Part shown: in pieces, positions 27,978 through 36,583 of the stretch
Numbering within the stretch: position 1 is the first letter of the stretch
Layout: the number at the start of each line of letters is the position of its first letter
Origin: Halostagnicola sp. A-GB9-2
GTDB taxonomy: Archaea; Halobacteriota; Halobacteria; Halobacteriales; Natrialbaceae
Direction of reading: 5' to 3'
DNA: 64,000 nt
Assembly: GCF_030068615.1 (NCBI RefSeq)
Contig: NZ_JASJOC010000002.1
Coordinates: 186,001-250,000, forward strand
Position numbers and translations under genes: made by a program
The notes under the pieces: generated by a model
The model's database searches: none
What the model saw: the letters and a program-made list of their open reading frames with translations, nothing else
Told to the model about the DNA's origin: nothing

Positions 27978-29486
27978 ATGGAGGATATTACCACCCAACC
28001 GAACGACCAGTACGGAAGCATAGACGACGTGAACATCGTTCCGGAAACAGGATGGAACGCACAGTACATCGGCGGCGAGTGGCGACCACCGGGTGATCGC
28101 GAAACCATCCGAGTGAACGCGCCGGCGACCCAGAGCGCGGTCGGCGAGGTTCCGCGTGGAACGATCGACGACCTCGACGAGGCCTTCAAAGTCGCCGAGG
28201 ACTCACAAGGGGAGTGGGCCGACACGCCGCCCCAAGAGCGCGCACAGATCGTTTCGACGGCCGCACAATTACTCGAGGAACACATGGAGGAGTTCGTCCA
28301 CCTGGTTGCGATCGAGGGCGGCGGGGTACGAGCGAAGGGGGAATTCGAAGGCGGAGCCGCCGTCGGCGTGGCCTCCCACGCGGCCGGCATGGCGCTTCGC
28401 AATCGAGGCGAGCGCTCGGAGTCGACGGTACCCGGGAAGGAAAACATCGTCGTCGAGGAGCCGGTCGGCGTCGTCGGAGTGATCACGCCGTGGAATTTCC
28501 CGACGGTCCTCTCGATTCGGGCCGTCGCGCCCGCGCTGGCACTCGGCAACAGCGTAGTCCTGAAGCCGGACGAACACACGCCCGTCACCGGCGGATTACT
28601 GCTCGGTCGAGTGTTCGAGATGGCGGGACTGCCGGACGGCGTCCTCAACGTCGTCACGGGCTACGGCGACGATATCGGTGATCACTTCTCGGGTCATGAG
28701 GTCCCGGACGTGATCTCGTTTACCGGTTCGACCGAAATCGGCCGACGCGTCGCGACCAACGCGGTCGAGAACTTCCACTTCCCGGCGCTGGAACTGGGCG
28801 GGAACAACGCCCACATCGTCACCGATGACGCCGATCTCGAGCTGGCTATCGAGGCGGGGGCCTTCGGCTCGTTCACTCATCAGGGACAGGTCTGTATCTC
28901 GATCAATCGACACCTCGTCCACGAAGATGTCTACGACGACTACGTCGCGGGATTGGCCGAAGCCGCCGATCACGTCCCGGTCGGCGACCCCCTCGAGGAG
29001 GGCTCGATCGTCGGACCGATCATCAACGAGTCCCAGTTCGAGGAGATGACCGCTTACCTCGAGGAAACCGTCGACTCGGGTGCGGTCGTCGAAGCCGGCG
29101 GCGACTACGACTTCCCCTACGTCGAGCCGACGGTCCTCTCGAACGTGACCAACGAGATGGCCGCGGCCTGCAACGAGCACTTCGGACCTATCGCGCCCGT
29201 GATTCCGTTCTCGAGCGACGAGGAAGCCATCGAACTGGCAAACGACACGGAGATGGGGCTGTCAGGCTCGGTTCACAGTAAGGATATCACGCGAGCGCGA
29301 GATATCGCCGCCCAGATGGAAACCGGCATGGTCCACATCAACGACCAGCCGATCAACGACGATCCGCAGGCCCCCTTCGGCGGCGTCAAGTCCTCCGGAA
29401 TGGGCCGGTACAACGACCAGTGGATTGCAGACGAGTTCACCACCACGCGCTGGATCTCCGTCCAGCACGAACCTCGAGAGTACTGA
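27978..29486 (+). CDS. Aldehyde dehydrogenase family protein
   Basis: This 502-aa protein starts at the ATG at 27978; an AT-rich TATA-like tract about 25 bp before it fits a leaderless transcript. The NAD(P) aldehyde dehydrogenase fold is clear: NFPTVLSIRAVAPALALGNSVVLKP, GSTEIGRRV, catalytic Glu in LELGGNNAHIV and catalytic Cys in HQGQVCISINRHLV. The C-terminal PFGGVKSSGMGRY motif is present. The substrate (benzaldehyde, vanillin-type or simple aldehyde) cannot be fixed. A cupin gene follows in the same direction 127 bp later. Confidence 0.93.
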   Translation: MEDITTQPNDQYGSIDDVNIVPETGWNAQYIGGEWRPPGDRETIRVNAPATQSAVGEVPRGTIDDLDEAFKVAEDSQGEWADTPPQERAQIVSTAAQLLEEHMEEFVHLVAIEGGGVRAKGEFEGGAAVGVASHAAGMALRNRGERSESTVPGKENIVVEEPVGVVGVITPWNFPTVLSIRAVAPALALGNSVVLKPDEHTPVTGGLLLGRVFEMAGLPDGVLNVVTGYGDDIGDHFSGHEVPDVISFTGSTEIGRRVATNAVENFHFPALELGGNNAHIVTDDADLELAIEAGAFGSFTHQGQVCISINRHLVHEDVYDDYVAGLAEAADHVPVGDPLEEGSIVGPIINESQFEEMTAYLEETVDSGAVVEAGGDYDFPYVEPTVLSNVTNEMAAACNEHFGPIAPVIPFSSDEEAIELANDTEMGLSGSVHSKDITRARDIAAQMETGMVHINDQPINDDPQAPFGGVKSSGMGRYNDQWIADEFTTTRWISVQHEPREY

Positions 29487-29613
29487 ACGGCCATCACGAG
29501 CGCCCCTCTCTAAACGAGCTCCCGATCTCACTCGTGGACACGGCACGTTCGAGCCGATTCGTGATTCGAGAGCGACGAGTATTTTCAAGGCGGAGCCGTT
29601 CGTTATTCGAACG

Positions 29614-30093
29614 ATGGAGAAAGTCTCAATCGAGGCGGTCGACAACCAGCCGAACCCGATGGCGGCACAAACCGTTCGACGGCCGGTGTCAGACGCGCTC
29701 GGGACGACCGACTTCGCGATGAACTACTTCGAACTTGAGACGGGTGAGTCATTTTCCGGCGGCTACCATACCCACCACGATCAAGAAGAGGTATTCTATG
29801 TCCTCGAGGGCACGGCAACGTTCGAAACCGAAAACGGCCAATTTTCTGTCGAGGCCGGCGAGCTCGTTCGATTCGCCCCGGGAGAGTTCCAGCAGGGAAC
29901 GAACGAGGGCGACGAACCCGTCGTCGGCTGGGCCTTCGGCGCGCCCGATTCGAGCCACAACTGGGAGGATATCGAGTCGGTGATTTACTGTCAGGACTGT
30001 GAATCCGAAACCAAACACGGGCTCGAGATCACGGACGAAGGCGGATTCCGCCTCACCTGCACGGAATGCGGGAACTCGATTACGGTCGCTTGA
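29614..30093 (+). CDS. Cupin protein with C-terminal zinc ribbon
   Basis: This 159-aa protein has a cupin core at about residues 30-115, with metal-binding motif GGYHTHHDQEEVFYVLEG (two His and Glu) and the second motif PGEFQQGTNEG. The C-terminal 35 residues contain two CxxC pairs (YCQDCES and LTCTECGN), which form a zinc ribbon. The pairing of a cupin barrel with a ribbon suggests a regulatory or metal-dependent role rather than simple catalysis, but this is inference. It follows the aldehyde dehydrogenase gene. Confidence 0.85.
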   Translation: MEKVSIEAVDNQPNPMAAQTVRRPVSDALGTTDFAMNYFELETGESFSGGYHTHHDQEEVFYVLEGTATFETENGQFSVEAGELVRFAPGEFQQGTNEGDEPVVGWAFGAPDSSHNWEDIESVIYCQDCESETKHGLEITDEGGFRLTCTECGNSITVA

Positions 30094-30213
30094 GCAGGCC
30101 TCGAGCGAACGAGTAGATGAACGACAACAGAAAGCCGGAACGGGCTCCCGATACTGCAGAAATCGTAGCACGTTGCTCCCGATGGGGCTCGACAGTACTA
30201 CCCGGTGAGTTGA

Positions 30214-31716
30214 CTACTCGTCAGCTGGCGAGTAGTTCGGCGCTTCGTCGGTGATCACGACGTCGTGTGCGTGGCTTTCGGCCTGACCGGCCGCCGAGAC
30301 GCGAACGAACTCGCTGCGTTCTTTGAAGTCGGGGATCGTTCCGGCACCGACGTATCCCATCCCTGACTGCATGCCGCCCGCGAGCTGGTGGAGTTCCGAT
30401 TTGAGCGTCCCTTTGTACGGGGTCGCCGCTTCGACGCCCTCCGGAACGTACTCCTCTTCGTCTTGGGGCTCGTCTTTCAAATACCGATCGCCGTCACCCG
30501 ATTTCATCGCACCGACCGATCCCATGCCGCGGTACTGCTTGTACTTCTTGCCGTTCATCGTCACGACTCGACCGGGGGCCTCCTCGGTTCCCGCGAAGTA
30601 CGAACCGAGCATCACCGCGTCGGCGCCGGCCGCGATCGACTTGATCGCGTCGCCGGAGTACCGAATCCCGCCGTCGGCGATCACTGGAACGTCGTGTTGG
30701 CTCGCGACGTCTGCAACCTGCGAGACGGCGGTGATCTGTGGCATTCCCGAGCCGGAAACGACTCGAGTCGTACAGATCGATCCTGGGCCGATGCCGACCT
30801 TGATGCCGTCGGCGAACTCGACGAGGTCCTCGGCGGCCTCCCGTGTGCCGACGTTGCCGACGACGACATCGGCGTCAACGGATTCTTTGATTTCTCGAGC
30901 GCCTTCGATGACGTTCAGGTTGTGAGCGTGCGCACAGTCGATGAAGAGGATGTCCGCGTCCGCTTCGTCAGCCGCGGCGGCGCGTTCGGTTTCGAACGGA
31001 CCGACGGCGACGCCACAGCGGAGTCGGCCGTCGTCGTCGCGGACGGCCTCGTTGTACTCGCGGCGCTGGAGGATTCCCTGCATTGTTACTAATCCGACGA
31101 GGAGGTTCTCGTCGTCGACGACGGGAACACGTTCGATCTTGTGTTCATACATCAGATCGAAGGCTTCGCGCGCGTCGATGTCCTCCGGTGCCGTGATTAC
31201 TTCGTCGGTCATCGCCGCGGTAACGGGGTCGTCCTCGTTGACCTCGAGGTGCGGTCGAATGTCCGTACTGGAGATGATACCCAGCACTTCGCCGCGCGTG
31301 TTGACGACCGGCGCGCCGCCGACGCCTTCGTGGACCATCATCTCGTCGATCTCGCGGACGCTCATTTTTGGATCGGCCGTCACGACCGAGTCGGTCGGAA
31401 TGATGAGTTCGTCGGCGCTTTTGACGCGGTTGATGGCTTCAACCATCTGGTCGACGTTCATGTTTCGGTGGAGCACGCCAAGCCCGCCGTGGCGGGCCAT
31501 CGCGACCGCCATCTCGCTTTCGGTGACGGTATCCATCGCCGCAGAGAGGATCGGGACAGAGACTTCAACGGACTTCGAGACGCGACTCGTCAGATCCGCA
31601 TCGTCGGGTTCGACGCGGCTCTCTTTGGGCCGAAGGAGCACGTCGTCGAATGTCAGCGCTTCCGGTACTTGGAGCTTCGAGGAATAGGACTCGTTGTCAG
31701 GAACGTCGTTCGCCAT
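30214..31716 (-). CDS. guaB: IMP dehydrogenase
   Basis: This is 500 aa from the ATG at 31716 (MANDVPDNESYSSKLQV). It catalyses NAD-dependent oxidation of IMP to XMP in guanine nucleotide synthesis. The TIM barrel starts ALTFDDVLLRP, then two CBS domains (about residues 105-220; MVHEGVGGAPVVNTRGEVLG and REAFDLMYEHKIERVPVV). The catalytic Cys lies in GIGPGSICTTRVVSGSG, and the flap YRGMGSVGAM is visible. Transcribed alone on the minus strand. Confidence 0.97.
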   Translation of the reverse strand: MANDVPDNESYSSKLQVPEALTFDDVLLRPKESRVEPDDADLTSRVSKSVEVSVPILSAAMDTVTESEMAVAMARHGGLGVLHRNMNVDQMVEAINRVKSADELIIPTDSVVTADPKMSVREIDEMMVHEGVGGAPVVNTRGEVLGIISSTDIRPHLEVNEDDPVTAAMTDEVITAPEDIDAREAFDLMYEHKIERVPVVDDENLLVGLVTMQGILQRREYNEAVRDDDGRLRCGVAVGPFETERAAAADEADADILFIDCAHAHNLNVIEGAREIKESVDADVVVGNVGTREAAEDLVEFADGIKVGIGPGSICTTRVVSGSGMPQITAVSQVADVASQHDVPVIADGGIRYSGDAIKSIAAGADAVMLGSYFAGTEEAPGRVVTMNGKKYKQYRGMGSVGAMKSGDGDRYLKDEPQDEEEYVPEGVEAATPYKGTLKSELHQLAGGMQSGMGYVGAGTIPDFKERSEFVRVSAAGQAESHAHDVVITDEAPNYSPADE

Positions 31717-32204
31717 GTAAACTGTCCGGAATCGGGGGCAAAAAACGTTGCGTGTTGCACTTTCAGCCCTGTATAACGACAACGACAACCACGGATACGG
31801 TCTCGAAACCGACTCGAGACGCGTCCGGGGTTCGTGGATGTAGCGAACCAGCCGTTGTCACCGTCGGCAGAATTTAAAGAATGTAAACTCGATGCGGACA
31901 GTCGTTCATTACCGTCACGAAATGCACACTGTTGTCGAACGATCTGCCGAGTGCTGTAACCACTTCTCACACAACGTTTATTAATAATGCAGGACTCCGA
32001 TAGAGTATGTTCGCTGTGAGTTCCACCACGGCCCGAACCGGTGATCAGATGAGTGCCCTCTCCATCGCACCGTTTACATTCGGCTTTTCGAAACTCACAG
32101 CAGGCCAGAAACGCTCGAATGACTGGCTCGCCGCGAGTCAGTCTGGGCGGGACCGCCGGTTACACTCCCATCTGGCCCCGGGTCACGGCCATCGTTCGTA
32201 ATCG
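31717..32204. other. Intergenic between guaB and the DUF5794 gene
   Basis: There are about 490 bp here. A 64-codon open frame at 32007-32201 ends 3 bp before the next gene, but its translation is basic and His/Arg-rich, so I do not call it. An AT-rich tract near 31975-31990 (TTTATTAATAATG) could be a promoter for the downstream membrane protein or for a leader transcript. Confidence 0.45.
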
Positions 32205-33101
32205 ATGAGCACGTCACAACACCCGGTTGCGCTGAGCCTCGAGCGGTTCGCAAACGACGATGCAAAGCTTCTGGCGTTGGTTATGGCACTTCCGCTCATC
32301 GACGGCGTCTTTCCGGCGATGATCCTCGCCGGGGCAGTCGATGACCCGCTCGGAGCGATTCAGGTCGGACTGTTGATTTTCGGTGGCAGCGCGACCGTCG
32401 CCGTGATCCTCGCGGAGATGAACGGCTCGCCTCGAGAACAGGCGGCGATCGTGTTAGTCGTCGGCATCCCGCTGATTATCCTCGCCGCGATACAGGCCGC
32501 GCTCGCGCCCACGATCGAGAGCGTGCTGAATATCGTCATCTTCGAGCGTTTCGCGGCGCTGGTCATCGCGGCCATCGCGGCCCACACCGCGAGTGCGACC
32601 GTCGGCGAGTACATCCCGAACCCCGGCATCATCATCGCGCTCGGACTCCTCGCGAGTTTGGACCCGAGCGGCGCCGCGCTGGTGTTCGACGCCGATCCCT
32701 CGCTGATCGCCAATGCAACCCTCGCGGCCACCGTCGGCGTCCTGTTCGCGCTCTCGATCGCGCTCGGGGGACCGTACCTCCGAACCTACATGGACATCGA
32801 CCGATTCCGATTCGGAAGCGCCGTCGCGCTGGGGCTGCTCCCGCTTTCGCTCCTCGGGATGGCCTTCGGCGAAGCGCCGCTTGCGGCCCTGATCGTCGCC
32901 GCCGTACTCTCGATCGACCCGCAGTTCGACGGCGAGGCCGCTCGAGAAACGCTCAACTCCGATGCGCGACCGGACGGCGGCAGCGAAGAAGAACGAGACG
33001 ACTCGAGCGAACCCAAGGTCCCCGAATCGTCCGAGTCCGACGACGATACCTACCCCGGCGACGACTCGACCGACACCGCGGGCCGAGCCCCGTGGCTGTA
33101 A
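32205..33101 (+). CDS. DUF5794 family multi-pass membrane protein
   Basis: This 298-aa protein has about seven or eight hydrophobic helices in residues 20-245. The cytoplasmic tail of some 50 residues is very acidic and Ser-rich. Conserved-looking segments include LPLIDGVFPAMILAGAVDDP and ASLDPSGAALVFDADPSL. I recognise the haloarchaeal DUF5794 family; its function is not known. The tRNA-Trp gene follows 45 bp after the stop on the same strand. Confidence 0.78.
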   Translation: MSTSQHPVALSLERFANDDAKLLALVMALPLIDGVFPAMILAGAVDDPLGAIQVGLLIFGGSATVAVILAEMNGSPREQAAIVLVVGIPLIILAAIQAALAPTIESVLNIVIFERFAALVIAAIAAHTASATVGEYIPNPGIIIALGLLASLDPSGAALVFDADPSLIANATLAATVGVLFALSIALGGPYLRTYMDIDRFRFGSAVALGLLPLSLLGMAFGEAPLAALIVAAVLSIDPQFDGEAARETLNSDARPDGGSEEERDDSSEPKVPESSESDDDTYPGDDSTDTAGRAPWL

Positions 33102-33146
33102 TCGAATCGTAACGGCTTTAGGGAGGATCGCTCTATGATTGCTCGA

Positions 33147-33322
33147 GGGGTCGTGGCCAAGCCAGGCATGGCGGCTGACTCCAGAGGCTACGGCGCCCGG
33201 GACGACACTCCAGACTGATATACTGATCGGACACCTGATCAGTGTCCGTGTGATGACCCTCTGGAGTTCCGAGGCGCACCGGAGATATCAGTAGATCGGG
33301 GGTTCAAATCCCTCCGACCCCA
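33147..33322 (+). tRNA. trnW: tRNA-Trp (CCA) with intron
   Basis: The acceptor stem is perfect: GGGGTCG at 33147-33153 pairs with CGACCCC at 33315-33321, with A73 at 33322. Anticodon CCA is 33181-33183. Exon 1 is 33147-33184 and exon 2 is 33287-33322, giving a 74-nt mature tRNA without encoded CCA. The intron sits at the canonical 37/38 position. The bulge-helix-bulge is readable: outer helix GCTGA/TCAGT, central four base pairs CTCC/GGAG, and 3-nt bulges AGA (33183-33185) and ATA (33285-33287), cut after the second base of each. Confidence 0.97.
33185..33286 (+). ncRNA. tRNA-Trp intron encoding a box C/D methylation guide
   Basis: This 102-nt intron carries two guides obeying the box D plus five rule. 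ACTGATAT (33214-33221) lies before box CTGA (33223-33226) and pairs with 33285-33292, placing U39 (33288) at the methylation position. After box C GTGATGA (33250-33256), the guide at 33258-33267 pairs with 33178-33187 and places C34 (33181) opposite the fifth base before a CCGA box (33269-33272). An apical hairpin lies at 33228-33248. In Haloferax this intron is known to guide these two modifications. Confidence 0.93.
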
Positions 33323-33856
33323 TTCCTCCGTTAAACTTACTCTAAAATCTAAGATATTAAATTCGCGTAGAGAACTCTCTTTCCTTCGGAGGTGGCGATA
33401 ATGCAGCGCTGGGATACTCAACGAAACGACCAGCGCTGTCTCTGCAATATTCTCCATTTCCTCCCAGTCCGTCAAAGGGCGCTCCTCTTCGGCAAATGCA
33501 ACCCCGCCGGCGAGAAATTGATGCATCACCTGACTACCAATTTCCCGAGAATCAACACGGTGGGCAATGACCACTACGTTCGTTGCTTCGTAACTTTCTA
33601 GGGCCTGATCGTAGCTGACTACACGGACATCGAACGATCGAGTAAATTCCGGATCGTAGCCCGGGTCACAAGTGCCACAATACTCAGCACTTGCCGCGGA
33701 TACCTGTCCGGTGAAAGCTGAGCCAACAATTCCCGCTGCCCCCATTTTGACTGCAGACCGCCGAGTTATACCGGCGGGTTTACTCTTTGATTCACTTTTT
33801 GAGACACCTTCACCTGAGTTTTTATCTCGAATTGCAACAGAATATAATACATCCAA
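33239..33856 (-). pseudogene. Tat-exported protein truncated into the tRNA-Trp gene
   Basis: The frame contains a Tat signal (ITRRSAVKMGAAGIVGSAF, ending VSAASA) and a mature domain with CGTCDPGYDP and a plausible alpha/beta stretch (VRVVSYDQALESYEATNVVVIAHRVD). No ATG fits; the TTG at 33856 with an AT-rich promoter just upstream is the best start. From 33322 down to the stop at 33239 the frame is antisense to tRNA-Trp and its intron (the RRDLNPR readout of a tRNA T-arm). That shows the native C-terminus has been lost. The gene was probably cut off by integration or deletion at the tRNA. Confidence 0.55.
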
Positions 33857-33886
33857 ATATATAAATGTATAATAGTCTATATTATA

Positions 33887-34160
33887 ATGGCTATAGTAAG
33901 CGTGACCAATCCCGACCACGCCGACCGCGGACTCAAGGCATCGGACTACCGCACGATGCCGCGCGTGGTGTTGAAGGAGAAGATGGCGACAACGTGCTGG
34001 TGCCGGCGATCGACACCGATCGCTGGTCTGACGATCTCGATATTGCAGAGGGCGACGCGGAAATCGATTCCGTGCAGTTCTCCGGCGAGGGATTGGCGAC
34101 GCGTACACGTCAAGCGGTCGTTAGGCGCAGGTGTCGCGTACGCACCGTGCAGGCGATAGG
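33887..34160 (+). pseudogene. Frameshifted gene fragment
   Basis: Two overlapping frames together look like one decayed acidic protein. One frame reads MAIVSVTNPDHADRGLKASD and YRTMPRVV. A second frame continues with GVEGEDGDNVLVPAIDTD, RWSDDLDIAEGDAEIDS and VQFSGEGLATRTRQ. The second part has strong haloarchaeal coding character (acidic, GC-rich third positions), whereas its own upstream extension does not. I do not recognise the family. It lies between the truncated Tat protein and the exonuclease, inside the mobile scrap next to tRNA-Trp. Confidence 0.4.
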
Positions 34161-34195
34161 TGTGATCCGACGATCACTAGAGGATTGCACAGAAG

Positions 34196-34936
34196 TCAAT
34201 TCGATACCGACATAGACTCACTGAAGGGGCGCTTATTGTTGAGTTCGAATAGCGGAATAACATCGGTTGTTGCATAGTGTTTGATTGCCTCACGGAGTTC
34301 CTGAAATTGTGGGAGATCGGTTGCACCAATTCTCTTAAAATTTAAATATCGCTCACCGAGCAATGGAATGTCACACCCCATCATGTAGGGTTCGATTCCT
34401 TTCCAAGTAGGCCGATGAGGAACAACATCGATATCAAAGTCGTACTCTTGGAACGGTGTTCGAGTCACATCAACACCAACAGTTTCGCAAATGTTCTCAA
34501 ACGAAGTATACTCATCACCACAGAAATCACACGCCTCGGGCATAAGATCGATACTCTCTATATTGTCGACGAACTCCTCGGCTCGCTGTGCCACATCGAA
34601 TCGTCCCTCAATCGTTTCGGCGGCAATCTGCGCTCGCCCTTCTAAGTGCGGCAAATCGAACTCGTTTCCATTATACGTGAGTACTGACTCCGGTGGTTTG
34701 GTCTCGAGATAATCAAGTGTTTGTTCAATCACTTTGAGTTCATCTTCAGCACTGTTTCCCTCGCGGAAGATGATCTCGTAGTGAGGATCTGTACCAGGTT
34801 CGGTCTGGTGGGCAACGCATACGCAAAAAAATTCGACGTGCTCAGAATTCTGCGCATCCATTTCCTCATCATCTGGTCGCTCAGCATTGATTGTTTCAAT
34901 GTCGAAGGCAAGTCGACCGGAACTGTCGGCACCCAT
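34196..34936 (-). CDS. Stand-alone DEDDy 3'-5' exonuclease (RNase H-like, PolB-type)
   Basis: This 246-aa protein resembles the exonuclease domain of family B DNA polymerases. Exo I is RLAFDIETINA (Asp, Glu), Exo II is LTYNGNEFDLPHLEG and Exo III is HYATTDVIPLF (Tyr then Asp). No polymerase domain follows. Two CxxC-like Cys occur (EACDFCGDEY). The gene is visibly more AT-rich than its surroundings, suggesting transfer. Stand-alone proteins of this type occur in haloarchaeal plasmids and proviruses (recalled, not checked). It may act in replication or repair of a mobile element. Confidence 0.8.
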   Translation of the reverse strand: MGADSSGRLAFDIETINAERPDDEEMDAQNSEHVEFFCVCVAHQTEPGTDPHYEIIFREGNSAEDELKVIEQTLDYLETKPPESVLTYNGNEFDLPHLEGRAQIAAETIEGRFDVAQRAEEFVDNIESIDLMPEACDFCGDEYTSFENICETVGVDVTRTPFQEYDFDIDVVPHRPTWKGIEPYMMGCDIPLLGERYLNFKRIGATDLPQFQELREAIKHYATTDVIPLFELNNKRPFSESMSVSN

Positions 34937-34996
34937 TACATATTATAGGTTATGATAATATGTGAAAAGTATACCGGGAAAATCAGGAGAAAGATA

Positions 34997-35279
34997 CTAG
35001 CTATTTGGCGTTTCGACATCGACGGTAGTCGCGATTTCGAAGGGAACTTTCCTACCGGAGAGGATTTCAGCAATTTCCTGGCACAGGGCGAGCGTGAGAT
35101 CCGGGCGCTCGAGGGCTCGACGAGCGCTGGCGACGATGCGGGTAACGTCGTGACAGTCGAACGCGGCGGCGTTGGATCGATTACAGTCGTAATAGCCGGC
35201 GGCTTTCTCGATTTCGTCGAATCGCTATTCCGTTGCTGTCGTCGGTTCGGATCCGGACAGACCCGGGACTGTCGTTCAT
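34997..35279 (-). pseudogene. Frameshifted small protein, DUF7692-like
   Basis: The ATG at 35279 opens MNDSPGSVRIRTDDSNGIAI. The following codons then lose sense. From about 35215 a second frame continues with RFDEIEKAAGYYDCNRSNAA, AFDCHDVTRIVASARRALER and PDLTLALCQEIAEILS, ending at the TAG at 34997-34999. The two frames differ by one position, so a small indel near 35215-35225 has broken the gene. The joined sequence resembles a short haloarchaeal family (I believe DUF7692) common in plasmids and accessory regions. It marks this stretch as decaying mobile DNA. Confidence 0.65.
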
Positions 35280-35425
35280 ACCAACCGAGTTGACTGAATT
35301 CGAGACACTCCTCGAGCGCGAACTCACCTGCCACCACTCAAGAAACCAAGCCTCCACCTCATTCGAGGCAAAAAACGCTTTCCACCAAATACGCTACCGG
35401 AGCACCCTCGATCCCCGCGAGAAGC

Positions 35426-36583
35426 CTACATCGAGAACAGCTCACCCAACCCCTGCGGGAACTCCACGCCCGATTCCTCGAGCGTGTCTTCGATCTCCTC
35501 GAGTTCGTCCTCGATCTCTTCGGCGTCGCCTGAAGTCGACTCTTCGTCGTTGGAGTCGCCGTCCGTTTCGGACTGTTCGTCTGACTCGTCGAACGTCCGG
35601 TCGCCGTCGCCACAGGAGTCGAACTCGAAGACGCCATTGAGCGCCATCGAGTGTGTGTCGTAGTAGGTGAACAGGTCCTTCGGAGCCTCGTATCGGCCGC
35701 CGTAGTGGCCGACGGGGCCGGTGGTGTCGATGATGTTGTCGCCGAGGTCCGACGTGAAGCTGAAGTTCTCGCGTTCGAAGATGAGTTCGTCGTCGAGCCA
35801 GTAGCGGACGATGCCGTCGTCATTTGGCTCGCCGTTCGAAATCGTGTTCACGCACACGTAACTCTCGAAGTCGTACCAGACGCCGGGTTCGATTTCGGGC
35901 TGGGCGAGCGCGTACTCGTCGTCGTCCATGATGTAGTTGTGGTCCTGTGCTGCATCGATGTGGTAGGTGTCAGAGAGGAGGTGGAACGGCCCGTCCGGAT
36001 CGGTGCCTCGACTCGAGACGTACATCCGGTTGCTCCAGCCGTTCGTTCCGTCGGGAACGGTACCGCCAGCGCTGGCCTCGCCGATCGACAGCGCGCAGTT
36101 CCAGATCCGGCAGTTCGAGAGGCTTCGGCCCTCCATCGACCAGTTCGTGTTGAGCGCAAAACGCATGCGGTTGTTGAGTTCGAAGAGTCCGTCCTCGAAA
36201 TCGTAGTGGGCGTTTGCCCCCCAATGGTCGTTTTCGTTCACCTGCAACTGGATGGCGTTCTCGCCGGTGTAGGTCGGACTGGAGACGAAGTTCAGGTCGG
36301 CGCTGTCTCCGTTCGACAATCGGTAGATGTCCGACCAGCTATCGTAGTCGTCGTAATCGAGGTGGATGATGTCGTCGGGTCGGCTTCCCTCCGCCGCCGC
36401 GACGCCGTCCGCTCCGAACCCGACTGCGCCGAAAATACTGCCGACGCCCACGAGTCCGCCCAACTGTAGCGTTCGTCGTCGCGTTACTCCCGACTCGTCC
36501 GTCCGTCTCGTCGATGCCCGTTCGTCGTCTGATTCTACCGTTTCGCGATTCGATTGCTCTACCATGCACTCGGATAATTCCAT
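35426..36583 (-). CDS. Tat-exported polysaccharide-lyase-like protein (heparin lyase I-like fold)
   Basis: This 385-aa protein has a long Tat signal: TRRRTLQLGGLVGVGSIFGA near residues 34-53, cleavage after VAAA. The mature domain (about 65-325) looks like a concanavalin/jelly-roll lyase: HLDYDDYDSWSDIY, QLQVNENDHWGANAHYDFED, RMRFALNTNW, PGVWYDFESYV and GPVGHYGGRY. The last 60 residues are a Glu/Asp/Ser-rich tail. An ATG 18 bp inside (36565) is an alternative start. Related proteins cleave acidic polysaccharides such as glucuronan or heparin-like chains. The substrate here is unknown. Transcribed alone. Confidence 0.75.
   Translation of the reverse strand: MELSECMVEQSNRETVESDDERASTRRTDESGVTRRRTLQLGGLVGVGSIFGAVGFGADGVAAAEGSRPDDIIHLDYDDYDSWSDIYRLSNGDSADLNFVSSPTYTGENAIQLQVNENDHWGANAHYDFEDGLFELNNRMRFALNTNWSMEGRSLSNCRIWNCALSIGEASAGGTVPDGTNGWSNRMYVSSRGTDPDGPFHLLSDTYHIDAAQDHNYIMDDDEYALAQPEIEPGVWYDFESYVCVNTISNGEPNDDGIVRYWLDDELIFERENFSFTSDLGDNIIDTTGPVGHYGGRYEAPKDLFTYYDTHSMALNGVFEFDSCGDGDRTFDESDEQSETDGDSNDEESTSGDAEEIEDELEEIEDTLEESGVEFPQGLGELFSM

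Noticed and set aside
32007..32201. 64-codon open frame ending 3 bp before the DUF5794 gene
   Set aside because: The product is basic with a His/Arg-rich end, unlike other proteins here, and no homologue is recognised; it could still be a leader, but support is too weak.
34936..35337. 133-codon minus-strand frame across the frameshifted gene
   Set aside because: It is the third frame of the same strand; the coding signal lies in the other two frames, which join into a known-looking small protein.
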